A DNA stretch of 21,094 nucleotides from Candidatus Saccharimonadota bacterium (GCA_905373345.1 CAJPSU010000005.1:1-21094); one strand, 5' to 3'; numbered from the stretch's first letter, positions 7,650-15,836 are shown. The notes: a model not told the origin generated them from the sequence alone. A program made the numbers and translations.

Positions 7650-8255
7650 ATGAATCCGCAAATACAGTCACCGCAAGCCATGGGTGTAAACCAAGGAGGG
7701 CAGCCCGTGCAGCAATCTTCGCAGATGTTAAGCTCGTACGATCAAATGCCGCTTATTGCCTGTTCTTATGTTAATAAATTTAATAACATGACGATCTTTG
7801 GTATGTCTGTTTGTGCTCTTGAGTGGACGACGGCTAATAGGATTCGCCTCATTCGTCTTGATGATGCGACAGGCCGTCCGTTGGGTGTAGAATTTGATAT
7901 TGATCCGTCGCAAGTGACAAAAATATCGCAGAATACCTATATGTTAACGATTGGTATTGGTGGGCGCGACGTTAGATTTGATTTCGCTCCGCGACAGGGC
8001 AAGGGCATTGTAGCGCTTGGCATGGCGCTGTTTGGCACATTAGGAGCGAGTATTGCTTTGGCAAGTCGTACAAACAAAGCGCGTCAAAACGGACTTGATT
8101 GGTGGGTGGAAGCGTTGAGAAATGCTGCGCCGTACGCTAAGGTTGTGAATGCTGCCGCTATGCAGGCTTGGATTGGTTTAGGTATAGCGGGCGTCATTAT
8201 TTTTCTTGCAATTTTGGCTGGCATAGTGTCCGCACGTCTAGATGGCGCCCTTTAA
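7650..8255 (+). CDS. Membrane protein of unknown function with two C-terminal membrane segments
   Basis: I do not recognise this 201-residue protein. It starts with a Gln/Pro/Ser-rich disordered segment (1-30). A compact mostly beta region (about 35-122) follows, with IRLIRLDDATGRPLGVEFDIDPSQV and YMLTIGIGGRDVRFDF, loosely like a PH-type membrane-associated domain. Two hydrophobic segments come next, at about 127-147 and 173-195, separated by a basic and helical loop (NKARQNGLDWWVEALRNAAPYAK). No signal peptide is present, so the N-terminus is probably cytoplasmic. It has its own near-consensus promoter and appears leaderless. Its stop lies inside a hairpin facing the convergent gene on the minus strand. 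Confidence 0.65.
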   Translation: MNPQIQSPQAMGVNQGGQPVQQSSQMLSSYDQMPLIACSYVNKFNNMTIFGMSVCALEWTTANRIRLIRLDDATGRPLGVEFDIDPSQVTKISQNTYMLTIGIGGRDVRFDFAPRQGKGIVALGMALFGTLGASIALASRTNKARQNGLDWWVEALRNAAPYAKVVNAAAMQAWIGLGIAGVIIFLAILAGIVSARLDGAL

Positions 8256-8284
8256 AGAGCCGTTATAAACGTAAAAAGGGTGCC
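8244..8284. terminator. Hairpin between convergent genes, possible shared 3' end signal
   Basis: GGCGCCCTTT (8244-8253) pairs with AAAGGGTGCC (8275-8284) over ten base pairs, with a 21-base loop. The left arm covers the stop of the upstream gene. There is no clear T-run on either strand, so it may stabilise the transcript end without being a classic terminator. Confidence 0.35.
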
Positions 8285-8333
8285 TATAGCAATCAGAGGC
8301 GACAATCTGTGCTCTAGGTTTGCGAACAGAGAA

Positions 8334-9485
8334 TTAAAGTGTCGAGCAAGCCTCTTTTTGATGCGATTCGTCTAGATCGCACTTCACTTGGTTAAGGATA
8401 TCTTGTCTGTTAGCTGTCTGATCTGCTGAATCGTACTTGCCTGCTGGAGCTGAAAAATAATTCCCCTGGCTAATAATGATTCCAGAGCGCGGCCAAGAAG
8501 GGGATACATCTACGATTGTTTTTAATTGAGAATTGCGCAAGCCCTTCAAGAACTTGACGACGATAGCTTTTTCCGAACGAGACAATTTGTATCCTGTAGA
8601 TTTTTGTTTGCTGTCAGTGAGTTCAATAGAATATTTGATAGATTTGCTTCTGTCTTCATCTTCAAAGGCGTGCATGCGTACTGCGAGAACTTCAGGTTGC
8701 GATATGACGGTGTAGACTTCATCGAATGCCAACCAGCTAAAATCTTCGCCGTTAAACCTCTTCTCTATCTCTATATCTAATCTACGTCCGTTGCCATACC
8801 ATATACGCGATATTCCGGGGCAGCCTGGGTCGGTTGCTCGAATGAGTGATTTTTTCGCTTCGTTCACTGAAGATGAATTCGTTGATGAATTGCATAGGGA
8901 GCGATCGCTGTAATCTGTGTGCGCCCAAGCATGAGACATGCCGCCCTTTAGCTCGTATTGTAAAGCAGTGAGCATAGGCGAAATATCGCTCTGATGCTTT
9001 TTTATATCCGACATAGAGTCATATATGAGCTTCAGCTCTCCGCCGGCATAGGATTGCTTGTATGTAATTTTGATGTTGGTGAATTTAGATTGTAAAATTG
9101 AAACAGAGTCTTTCAGGATTTTTGTAACCTGATCATTGGTCGCATCGTCTTCGCCGATGATAGTGAATTCTGCATCGAAACTAAGCCCACCCAGTGCAAA
9201 TCTGGTCTTAGCTGTTGCTGACTTGACGTGGGGTAGTTGTCTGATTCTACTGGTAAGATCGTCTGCTCGCCTGTTGGCAAACGATGGCCCTAAAGCCTGA
9301 TTACCAAGACCAAATAAAAATAGACCAATAATGCCCGTGAAGATAAAAAGGGCATATGCAATGAATAAAAGAGCAGGGATAGCGCTAATACCAATTGCGA
9401 TACCAATAGCAAGGCGAGATGATTTCTTTCTCGGCGGCATCGGTGGCGGAACCGGCATGACGATTGGCTGTTGTGTTGGCGGCAT
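8334..9485 (-). CDS. Single-span membrane protein with a large cysteine-containing outer domain, unknown function
   Basis: I do not recognise this 383-residue protein. It begins with a proline-rich cytoplasmic tail (1-18) and a basic patch RKKSSR, then a long hydrophobic region (about 25-60), and a soluble ectodomain of about 320 residues. The ectodomain has four cysteines, in SLCNSS, DPGCPG, VKCDLD and EACSTL, so two disulfides are possible. A stretch on hydrophobic-hydrophilic alternation (SATAKTRFALGGLSFDAEFTI) suggests beta structure. The ATG at 9485 has GGGAG six bases before it. A TATAAT on the minus strand lies at about 9538-9533. It faces away from the gene at 9660 and converges on the gene ending at 8255, so it is a separate transcription unit. 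Confidence 0.65.
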   Translation of the reverse strand: MPPTQQPIVMPVPPPMPPRKKSSRLAIGIAIGISAIPALLFIAYALFIFTGIIGLFLFGLGNQALGPSFANRRADDLTSRIRQLPHVKSATAKTRFALGGLSFDAEFTIIGEDDATNDQVTKILKDSVSILQSKFTNIKITYKQSYAGGELKLIYDSMSDIKKHQSDISPMLTALQYELKGGMSHAWAHTDYSDRSLCNSSTNSSSVNEAKKSLIRATDPGCPGISRIWYGNGRRLDIEIEKRFNGEDFSWLAFDEVYTVISQPEVLAVRMHAFEDEDRSKSIKYSIELTDSKQKSTGYKLSRSEKAIVVKFLKGLRNSQLKTIVDVSPSWPRSGIIISQGNYFSAPAGKYDSADQTANRQDILNQVKCDLDESHQKEACSTL

Positions 9486-9622
9486 AGGTGCTCCCGTTGA
9501 TTATTCAGTTGTTTGTATAATTTCTACTCTGATTATATCAAAGAGTAGGCTATTGGTTTATATGTGATCACGGTATAGTTTGCTGGAGTATTGTAGAGGG
9601 TAACGATCAAGTATAGGCTATA

Positions 9623-9659
9623 TTTGTTGTTTTGCTATTTTGTGTTATAATATCAAACT
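9623..9659 (+). promoter_or_regulatory. Promoter of the gene at 9660, leaderless
   Basis: TATAAT at 9646-9651 ends eight bases before the ATG at 9660. The -35 could be TTTGTT (9623-9628, spacer 17) or TTGTTG (9624-9629, spacer 16). No Shine-Dalgarno is present. The 174-base gap between the divergent genes also holds the promoter for the minus-strand gene. Confidence 0.65.
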
Positions 9660-10430
9660 ATGACTGATAAATTAAATGACAAGTGTGGTAACGGTAAGGG
9701 TGAGGAGGCGCGACCGGAAGATGGACGGTTGCATGAAGCGGGAGTAGAAGAAAGTCTTGGTAGTCTTGCGGAATTTGCTGCGATTCTTCTTCGCAATATG
9801 GAGAGCTCTGGGGATCTTGATGGTACTGATAGTTTTGATACTGTATTCTCGCAGAGTAAGCAAGAAACATATTTTCACCAAGATGTTGCGAAAGCTCTAG
9901 GCAAACTTCGGGAACGTATGACGAACATAGATGATACGTCAGTGATCATCTATCCTGGCAGTAGCAGCGATGAGACGCTTGCGCGTGTTTTTGGCCCTGG
10001 AGTGGTCCATGTTGACCCAGATGAATATGCAATGGAGGCAATGCGGGAAAAAGGGTACAACATTGCAGAGATGACTATAGAAGAATATGTGAGTCATATG
10101 TCGAAAGAAGGTAGGGTTGACGTCGTATTCTCGTATAATTCTGGACTCTTGCCGCAAGAGCTGCTGGATAAGATTGCTAAAGGCGGCCATGCTATTGCGA
10201 ATAACTGGGACGGATCAGCTAACGACTTAGGTAACAATCCTAATTTTACGCTTATATGTGCTATTAATCCTAAAAGTAAGTCTGGTGAAATAATTAACAA
10301 AGAAGAAGCGCAAGCGGCGCTTGGTACTATAACTACTAAGTCTGGAGCTATGGATATAGATGTAGAGAAAAACCCCGACGGGCTATGGCTGTTTAGGAAA
10401 AACGGCGAACCCTCCACTAAGTTGCAATAA
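9660..10430 (+). CDS. Unknown protein with a methyltransferase-like Rossmann region
   Basis: The 256-residue product begins with an acidic, probably disordered region (1-35). Residues about 90-190 alternate strands and helices like a class I SAM-dependent methyltransferase: VIIYPGSSSDETLARVF in place of motif I, VVHVDPDEYAMEAM for the acidic motif II strand, and VDVVFSYNSG plus a GGHAIANNWDG strand later. The glycine-rich motif is not canonical (PGSSSD), so SAM binding is uncertain. A C-terminal tail (about 205-256) follows. No signal peptide or membrane segment is seen. It is isolated with its own promoter; rplU begins 58 bases later with a separate promoter. Function unknown; a methyltransferase-fold relative is the best description. 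Confidence 0.65.
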   Translation: MTDKLNDKCGNGKGEEARPEDGRLHEAGVEESLGSLAEFAAILLRNMESSGDLDGTDSFDTVFSQSKQETYFHQDVAKALGKLRERMTNIDDTSVIIYPGSSSDETLARVFGPGVVHVDPDEYAMEAMREKGYNIAEMTIEEYVSHMSKEGRVDVVFSYNSGLLPQELLDKIAKGGHAIANNWDGSANDLGNNPNFTLICAINPKSKSGEIINKEEAQAALGTITTKSGAMDIDVEKNPDGLWLFRKNGEPSTKLQ

Positions 10431-10450
10431 TTAGCATGCTCTGCTACAAT
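10422..10450 (+). promoter_or_regulatory. Promoter of rplU
   Basis: TTGCAA (10422-10427), 17 bases, TACAAT (10445-10450). Transcription would start near 10457 and give a leader of about 32 bases with AAGGAA upstream of the ATG at 10489. This is a conventional leader, unlike many genes in the window. Confidence 0.7.
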
Positions 10451-10488
10451 ATAACAGATCTGAATTAAATTAACGTTTAAGGAATGAA

Positions 10489-10794
10489 ATGAAAGCAGTC
10501 GTAAAGATCTCTGGCAAGCAGTATCTTGTCAGCGAAAAAGAGACCCTGCGGGTGGATCTCCTCCCGGAAGGAACGAAAGAGCTCACTCTCGACGCACTCA
10601 TGACTATTGACGGTGACAAAGTAGCGGTCGGTACTCCTGTAGTGAAGGGCGTGAACGTAAAAGCGAAAGTTGTTGAAGCATTGGTGAAGGGCGATAAAAT
10701 TCGTGTTATCCGGTACAAGGCAAAGAAACGTGTTCACAAAGAGAACGGTCATCGCCAGAAGTACTCGCTCATCGAAATTACAGCAATCAAATAG
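10489..10794 (+). CDS. rplU: 50S ribosomal protein L21
   Basis: The 101-residue protein is a standard-length L21, a 23S rRNA-binding protein of the large subunit. Diagnostic stretches are KAVVKISGKQYLVSEKETLRVD at the start and IRVIRYKAKKRVHKENGHRQKYSLIEITAIK at the end. AAGGAA lies just upstream of the ATG. Codon use is biased toward CTC for leucine, as expected of a highly expressed gene and unlike most neighbours. It has its own promoter and is closed by a strong terminator. In most bacteria rpmA (L27) and often obg follow rplU; here neither does, so rplU is a single-gene unit. Confidence 0.96.
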   Translation: MKAVVKISGKQYLVSEKETLRVDLLPEGTKELTLDALMTIDGDKVAVGTPVVKGVNVKAKVVEALVKGDKIRVIRYKAKKRVHKENGHRQKYSLIEITAIK

Positions 10795-10797
10795 CAG

Positions 10798-10832
10798 TAA
10801 AAACTCCTCGTATAATCTCTCGAGGAGTTTTT
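10798..10832 (+). terminator. Rho-independent terminator of rplU
   Basis: AAAAACTCCTCG (10799-10810) pairs with CGAGGAGTTTTT (10821-10832) across a ten-base loop, ending in a run of T. This is a classic intrinsic terminator placed four bases after the rplU stop. Confidence 0.88.
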
Positions 10833-10849
10833 CATATCTAGAGTAGTTT

Positions 10850-10879
10850 TTGTCTTCTCAATCCAGCTCATGGTATAAT
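10850..10879 (+). promoter_or_regulatory. Promoter of parA-parB
   Basis: TTGTCT (10850-10855), 18 bases, TATAAT (10874-10879). The expected start near 10886 gives a leader of about 23 bases containing AGAGAGGAAA before the GTG at 10909. Confidence 0.65.
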
Positions 10880-10908
10880 AGAGCCTAAAGAGAGGAAATA
10901 GAAACAGC

Positions 10909-11673
10909 GTGACAACGATTATCGCAGTAACTAATCAAAAAGGCGGCGTTGGTAAAACAACGACGTCAATCAATCTTGCGTATTATTTAGCTAAGAACGG
11001 TAAGCGGACATTATTGATTGACTTTGACCCGCAGGGTAATGCGACGAGCGGGCTGTCAATTGATAAGCAATCGCTCGACACGACAATGACGGAAGTGATT
11101 ATGGGCAAAAAAAAGCTCATTGATGCAGTAATGCCGACCGAGTTTACTAATCTGTGGATTGCGCCGACGACGCCGGAATTAGCAAATGCCGAGGTGGAGC
11201 TGACGCAGGTTCAGCACCGGTTTAGCCGGCTAAAATATGCGATTCAATTGACGCCGACACAGTACGACTTTGTTATTATTGACTGTCCGCCGAGTTTAAG
11301 TTTGCTGACGGTTAACGCGCTGATCGCGGCGCAGTATGTGCTGCTGCCGGTGCAGGCGGAGTTCTATGCGCTTGAGGGCTTAGGGCAGCTGCTTGAAACG
11401 ATGAAGCTGATTCGTAAAAACCTTAACCCAACGCTTGACCTGATTGGCGTGCTGCCGACGATGGTTGATAGCCGCACGTCGCTGTCGACGCAGGTGCTTG
11501 ATGAGATTTCTAAGCATTTTCCAGCGAAAGTATTTAAAACGAAGATTCCGCGCAATGTGCGGCTCGCCGAAGCGCCAAGCCATGGGCTGCCGATCGGCGC
11601 GTATGATCGGTTTAGTAAGGGTGCGCGCGCTTATAAAGCAGTGACAAAGGAGGTGCTTGATCGTGTCGGCTAA
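10909..11673 (+). CDS. parA: Chromosome partitioning ATPase ParA/Soj
   Basis: The 254-residue ParA-type ATPase works with ParB and parS sites to separate chromosomes. The deviant Walker A motif KGGVGKTT is at residues 11-18, with the signature lysine that marks this family, followed by LLIDFDPQGNATSGL (switch I/Walker A') and FVIIDCPPSLSLLTVNAL (Walker B). The length is typical of Soj, with no N-terminal helix-turn-helix like plasmid P1-type ParA. The start is GTG at 10909, with GAGGAAA 11-17 bases upstream. It overlaps parB by 11 bases, so the pair is one translationally coupled unit. It could in principle be called soj. Confidence 0.93.
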   Translation: MTTIIAVTNQKGGVGKTTTSINLAYYLAKNGKRTLLIDFDPQGNATSGLSIDKQSLDTTMTEVIMGKKKLIDAVMPTEFTNLWIAPTTPELANAEVELTQVQHRFSRLKYAIQLTPTQYDFVIIDCPPSLSLLTVNALIAAQYVLLPVQAEFYALEGLGQLLETMKLIRKNLNPTLDLIGVLPTMVDSRTSLSTQVLDEISKHFPAKVFKTKIPRNVRLAEAPSHGLPIGAYDRFSKGARAYKAVTKEVLDRVG

Positions 11674-12547
11674 AAAGGGTTTGGGGCGAAGTTTTGATTC
11701 ATTGATTCCGACAGAGTTGTTGGACGAGTCGTTTGATCCGACATCTGAGCAGGATGACCGTGTAAGCGATTTGCGCTATATTAAGCTCAGTGAGATAGCG
11801 CCAGATCCTGACCAGCCGCGCCGCGCGTTTGATGAAGTGTCGCTTGATGAGCTCGCGGCGTCGGTAAAGGAGCATGGCGTGTTGCAGCCGATCGTTGTGG
11901 CGCCGGATAAGCAGGGCTACAAAATTGTTGCGGGCGAGCGACGGTTTCGCGCATCACAGCGAGCGGGGCTTGAAAAAATTCCGGCATTGGTACGGACGTT
12001 ATCAAGCCAGCATAAGTTAGAGCTGTCGCTCATCGAGAACTTGCAGCGCAGCGATCTGAACCCGCTTGAGACGGCGACGGCATATCTAAAATTGCGTGAT
12101 CAGTTCAACTTAACGCTTGAGGAGATCGGACAGCGCGTTGGCGGTAAAACGTCGGCGGCGATTAGTAATACACTACGTTTATTGCGGCTGCCAGCGTCAG
12201 CGCGCGACGCGATCATAGCGGGCGATGTTCGCGAAGGGCAGGCGCGTCCGTTGATTGGCTTGCCGGAGGATGTGGTTGACGAAATTATTCCGCGCATCAT
12301 AAAAGAAGGTTGGAGTGCGCGCGCAATTGAAAGCTATGTGCGCCGTCAAAAAGCGAATGGGCTAAGCAGTCATACGACGCGCCAGCCAGCGCCGCGTAAA
12401 CCACGTTACGTTAAAGAACAGACTCACTTTGCCGATCGATTTAAGACGCCGGTTGAGGTGCGGACAAATCGCCGCGGTTCAGGGCAAATCGTTATTTCAT
12501 TTCAGGATCACGCGGATTTTGAGCGGATTTCAAAATTGCTTGGCTAG
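11663..12547 (+). CDS. parB: Chromosome partitioning protein ParB
   Basis: ParB is a CTP-dependent DNA clamp that loads at parS and works with ParA. From GTG 11663 the product is 294 residues and begins like typical ParB (SAKKGLGRSFDSLIP). The N-terminal domain has the CTP/parS-spreading motif GERRFRA at 91-97, followed by a strong IENLQRSDLNPLETA stretch. The helix-turn-helix (about 144-168) reads LTLEEIGQRVGGKTSAAISNTLRLL. A C-terminal dimerisation segment follows a basic, Pro-rich linker. An in-frame TTG at 11657 is only three bases after AGGAGG (11648-11653); the GTG at 11663 has better spacing. I looked for a parS-like 16-bp palindrome in the window and saw none. Confidence 0.93.
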   Translation: MSAKKGLGRSFDSLIPTELLDESFDPTSEQDDRVSDLRYIKLSEIAPDPDQPRRAFDEVSLDELAASVKEHGVLQPIVVAPDKQGYKIVAGERRFRASQRAGLEKIPALVRTLSSQHKLELSLIENLQRSDLNPLETATAYLKLRDQFNLTLEEIGQRVGGKTSAAISNTLRLLRLPASARDAIIAGDVREGQARPLIGLPEDVVDEIIPRIIKEGWSARAIESYVRRQKANGLSSHTTRQPAPRKPRYVKEQTHFADRFKTPVEVRTNRRGSGQIVISFQDHADFERISKLLG

Positions 12548-12556
12548 AGTATAGAA

Positions 12557-13165
12557 TTAGAAAGTCGTTATTTTTGAGAAAGGAAAGAGACGCACCGAAA
12601 CTGGTCCGACAACGTCGTGGTTGGGAACAAAGCCAAGTCCGGTACGCGAGTCGTACGAACTGCTGCCGATACGGTTGTCGCCAGCGACGAACAGTACGCC
12701 TTCGGGTACGGTTGTATCGACGTCGCCGCTTGATGGGCTTTGCGGTCCGACGCCGCCTCTGCGGTACTCGTCGTCGGGGTGAAATCCGCTTGGATGCTCG
12801 CGATTGTATACAGTAAGCGTGCCGTCTTTAACGGTAACGCGCTCGCCAGGAAATGCGATGACGCGCTTCACGATAAATTCATCATGCATGCCGGCTAAAA
12901 AACGCGGGTTTTTGAAGACGATAATTTGCCCGCGGTTTGGCACGTACGGTTTATTTTTGAGTAAAGCTGCAGTCACAGGTAGCCGGTCGACGATAAGCCG
13001 GTCGCCATCGGCAAGCGTATGGTCCATACTGTGTCCAGATACCGAAAAACTGCGGAATACGTAGGTGTTGATCAGTAGCGTGCCGATCAGGACAAGCAAA
13101 ACAAACCCAATGAAGTTGAGAATGTCTTTTATCCGTGGATGACGCGTCAAATAACTTGCTTCCAT
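12557..13165 (-). CDS. lepB: Signal peptidase I
   Basis: The enzyme removes signal peptides of exported proteins at the membrane. From the ATG at 13165 the product is 202 residues. A single membrane anchor spans about 16-36. The catalytic serine is Ser46 in SVSGHSM, and the general base is Lys100 in FIVKRVIAFPGE. The box containing GDNR (162-165) and SYDSR (170-174) is the expected C-terminal signature. A longer form starting at a TTG (13201) is possible by frame alone, but that TTG is the -35 of the promoter at 13173-13201 and so would not be transcribed from it. The -10 ends seven bases before the ATG. It is divergent from lytR and converges on parB with a nine-base gap. Confidence 0.93.
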   Translation of the reverse strand: MEASYLTRHPRIKDILNFIGFVLLVLIGTLLINTYVFRSFSVSGHSMDHTLADGDRLIVDRLPVTAALLKNKPYVPNRGQIIVFKNPRFLAGMHDEFIVKRVIAFPGERVTVKDGTLTVYNREHPSGFHPDDEYRRGGVGPQSPSSGDVDTTVPEGVLFVAGDNRIGSSSYDSRTGLGFVPNHDVVGPVSVRLFPFSKITTF

Positions 13166-13172
13166 CTTTTTT

Positions 13173-13201
13173 ACTATACCCGCCGCGTCCCAAAAAAACA
13201 A
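13173..13201 (-). promoter_or_regulatory. Promoter of lepB, leaderless
   Basis: On the minus strand, TTGTTT (13201-13196), 17 bases, TATAGT (13178-13173). Seven bases separate the -10 from the ATG at 13165, so the transcript should start at or next to the start codon. Confidence 0.7.
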
Positions 13202-13246
13202 ACGTAAACCATAGCCGCGATGGTTTTATTTTCTGCGCATTTCCGC

Positions 13247-13263
13247 TATAGTAAACAAGAGCT
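13247..13263 (+). promoter_or_regulatory. Probable -10 of the lytR promoter, very short leader
   Basis: TATAGT at 13247-13252 ends 11 bases before the ATG at 13264, which predicts a leader of about four bases. The -35 is weak (around TTTTAT, 13224-13229). Confidence 0.45.
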
Positions 13264-14976
13264 ATGAGTAAACGAGCAGTAGATGGTTTTGTTCCGCGGC
13301 GCCAATTGCCGGAAGTATCGGCGGAAGGTTTAAAGCGCTCGCCGAGCGGCAGCGGCGTGCGGCGGCGCATCGCGGTGTCTGGTGCGAATCACGCGGCATC
13401 GCCGAAGCCGTTATCTTCGCCGGCGATATCGCGAGCAGCACAGCGTCCGTCGACTATTAGAAGCTCCGATCGCGCAGATATTGACGCGTCATTGCAAGAG
13501 ATTGGCAATCTGTCTGATCTTGATACGCCGATAACGCCAAACGGTCGAAAAAAACGCGGCAAAAAATCTAAAAAACCAATATCGCGCCGCCGCAAAATTA
13601 TTAAACGCGTGCTTATTGCGCTTGTTTTGATTATTGTACTGGCTGCTGGCTGGTTTGCATACCGCGCGTTAATGGCGAGCAAGTCGGTGTTTAAGGGCGA
13701 TTTGTTTGGGCTAGTACAGCAAAAACCTCTCAAACAGGACGCGAACGGTCGTTCAAATATTCTTATTCTCGGTACATCTGAAGATGACGAAGGGCACGAA
13801 GCAGGGTATCTAACTGACTCGATGATGGTGCTAAGTATTGATCAAAACAAGAAGAACGCATATATGGTCAGCGTTCCGCGCGATCTATACGTGAAGTACG
13901 GACGCGCCTGTGACGCGGGGTATGCAGGCAAAATTAATGTGTATTTCAATTGTGTGAACAACGATTGGAAGTCGGATAGTGCGGAAGATGAGCGTCAGAA
14001 AGAAACGCGTTCGTTTGTGGGTGAAATTCTAGGTATGGATCTGCAGTATAGCGTGCATGTAAATTACTCGGTGATGCGTGATTTAGTAAGCGCAATCGGC
14101 GGCATTAAAGTGAATATTGAAAGCCGCGATCCGCGCGGAGTGATGGACAGCAATTTCGACTGGAAATGCGGCACGACGCGGGCGGAGAAGCAGGAGCGTT
14201 GCCCGCGCGGGCATTATATTAGCTATCCGAACGGCGAGGTTGAGCTTGATGCTGAACATGCTCTGTACCTTGCAATGGCGCGCGGCGATATCGCGCCAAC
14301 CTATGGATTTGAGCAGTCGAATTTTGACCGCGAGAAAAACCAGCAAAAAATTATGATGGCGATCCGCGAAAAAGCGCTTAGTACAGGCACGCTCACTGAT
14401 TTCTCGAAAGTCACAAAGCTCGTTGATGCGATTGGCGCGAACTTGCGTACAAACTTTGAGACAGGCGAAGTGCGAACACTTGTTAACTTAATGCAGTCGA
14501 TCAAGCAGGATGAAATTAAAAGCGTCAGCCTGATTGATGCCGAACCGGCAATTCTAACAACCGGCACGGTTGGTGGTGCGAGCGCAGTGATACCGGTGGC
14601 GGGTACGTATAATTACAGTGGTTTGCAGGCGTATATTAAGAAGCATATTTACGCAACGGCGATTACGCGAGAAGAGCCGCGCGTCGTTATCCTGAATGGT
14701 TCTGGAATTGCAGGAGCGGCGCAGGCTGAGGCGACCAAACTTGAGGAGCTTGGCATAGCAGTTAATACGGTTGGCAATGTGCCGAGCGGGCAAACGTATT
14801 CTTCAAATAAGATCTATCGTGTGAGCGAAAAGGCAAAATCAGCAACTGAAGAGAAGTTGAAGTCACTCTATCATACGAGTGTATCGCCAAGTAATGAATT
14901 ATCGGGCGTGACATATAGCGCGAATACTGATTACGTAATTATCATTACGAAGGCGCAAAGCTCAAAAAGCCGGTAA
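13264..14976 (+). CDS. LytR-CpsA-Psr (LCP) family glycopolymer transferase with LytR C-terminal domain
   Basis: LCP proteins attach glycopolymers such as teichoic acid-like chains to peptidoglycan outside the membrane. The 570-residue product has a long basic cytoplasmic tail (1-112, with many Arg/Lys), one membrane span (about 113-136), the LCP catalytic domain (about 163-370) and a LytR_C domain (about 475-568). LCP signatures are NILILGTSEDD, TDSMMVLSID and MVSVPRDLYV (201-210), whose Arg binds the polyprenyl phosphate, and a later FDREKNQQK. The ectodomain has four cysteines (216, 230, 302, 313). The C-terminal part begins PRVVILNGSGIAGAA. The unusually long basic tail is notable. It is divergent from lepB and precedes a multi-pass membrane protein. 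Confidence 0.9.
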   Translation: MSKRAVDGFVPRRQLPEVSAEGLKRSPSGSGVRRRIAVSGANHAASPKPLSSPAISRAAQRPSTIRSSDRADIDASLQEIGNLSDLDTPITPNGRKKRGKKSKKPISRRRKIIKRVLIALVLIIVLAAGWFAYRALMASKSVFKGDLFGLVQQKPLKQDANGRSNILILGTSEDDEGHEAGYLTDSMMVLSIDQNKKNAYMVSVPRDLYVKYGRACDAGYAGKINVYFNCVNNDWKSDSAEDERQKETRSFVGEILGMDLQYSVHVNYSVMRDLVSAIGGIKVNIESRDPRGVMDSNFDWKCGTTRAEKQERCPRGHYISYPNGEVELDAEHALYLAMARGDIAPTYGFEQSNFDREKNQQKIMMAIREKALSTGTLTDFSKVTKLVDAIGANLRTNFETGEVRTLVNLMQSIKQDEIKSVSLIDAEPAILTTGTVGGASAVIPVAGTYNYSGLQAYIKKHIYATAITREEPRVVILNGSGIAGAAQAEATKLEELGIAVNTVGNVPSGQTYSSNKIYRVSEKAKSATEEKLKSLYHTSVSPSNELSGVTYSANTDYVIIITKAQSSKSR

Positions 14977-14993
14977 TTAAACGCGATTCATAG

Positions 14994-15006
14994 TATAATA
15001 AAAGCG
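14994..15006 (+). promoter_or_regulatory. -10 box of the membrane protein gene at 15007, leaderless
   Basis: TATAAT at 14994-14999 ends seven bases before the ATG. No convincing -35 is seen in the 3' end of lytR, but the geometry matches other leaderless genes here. Confidence 0.5.
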
Positions 15007-15786
15007 ATGGATTTGATAAAATCACACAAACGCCGTTCGCGTATTAGCGAAGCGATGTATATTTTGCTCAATGTGCTGCTCGCGCTTGCGATGTTTGCCG
15101 TGACCTACGTATCTGGATCGCCGTGGATTGCCGTAGCGCTTGTATTTATGAGCAAATGGCGTGTTCTGGCAGTGCGTCCGCGGTTTTGGCTGGCGAATCT
15201 GATTGCGAATACAGTCGACCTTATTGTCGGGCTAAGTTATGTGACGCTCGTATATTGTATGACAGGGTCGATTGGTGTGCAGGCGGCATTGACGATGCTC
15301 TATATCGTGTGGTTATTGATGATCAAGCCGCGTTCAAAACACACCTATGTTGTTATGCAGGCAGGAACGGCGCTTTTCTTGGGGCTGACCACCGTTTCAA
15401 TGATGATGTACGAGTGGAATCCAGTGTGTTTCGTTGCGGCGTCGTGGATTATCGGCTGTATCGCTATGCGTCATGTGATGAATACGTACGATGAGCCGTA
15501 TAGCAATTTATATAGTTTCGTTTTTGGTGTCGTGACGGCAGAATTAGCGTGGATTTCGTATCACTGGATGGCGGCGTATGCAATTCCAGGCATTAGCCCG
15601 ATTCGATTATCACAGTTTGCGTTGTTTACAACGCTGTTTTATTTTGTCGCCGAACGGGCATACCATAGCTACCATGCGTATGGCGAGGTGCGCCGTAACG
15701 ACATCATACCGCCTGTCGTATTTACTGCGCTTGTTGTGATTGCTACCCATGTGTTTGCTGTTATCTACGGCAGCGATGCGCTTTAA
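15007..15786 (+). CDS. Multi-pass membrane protein of unknown function
   Basis: The 259-residue product has a short basic N-terminus (KSHKRRSR) and about eight hydrophobic segments, roughly at 17-35, 37-50, 62-84, 90-106, 115-134, 139-155, 168-186, 196-215 and 234-255 (some may be paired or re-entrant). No transporter, enzyme or receptor signature is visible to me. Polar residues within the spans are few, apart from a histidine- and tyrosine-rich stretch near 218-226 (AYHSYHAY). It is isolated by its own -10 box and followed 50 bases later by the HtrA gene, with lytR 30 bases before it. An envelope role is possible from its neighbours; there is no direct evidence of what it does. Confidence 0.6.
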   Translation: MDLIKSHKRRSRISEAMYILLNVLLALAMFAVTYVSGSPWIAVALVFMSKWRVLAVRPRFWLANLIANTVDLIVGLSYVTLVYCMTGSIGVQAALTMLYIVWLLMIKPRSKHTYVVMQAGTALFLGLTTVSMMMYEWNPVCFVAASWIIGCIAMRHVMNTYDEPYSNLYSFVFGVVTAELAWISYHWMAAYAIPGISPIRLSQFALFTTLFYFVAERAYHSYHAYGEVRRNDIIPPVVFTALVVIATHVFAVIYGSDAL

Positions 15787-15836
15787 GGCGGTTTTAAGCC
15801 ATATTTTTGAAAATGGTTCAAAGAAAGGTGAATGGT

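Noticed and set aside
10444..10458. Possible NrdR box (ACAATATAACAG)
   Set aside because: It overlaps the rplU -10, only loosely fits the box consensus, and no ribonucleotide reductase gene is present in the window.
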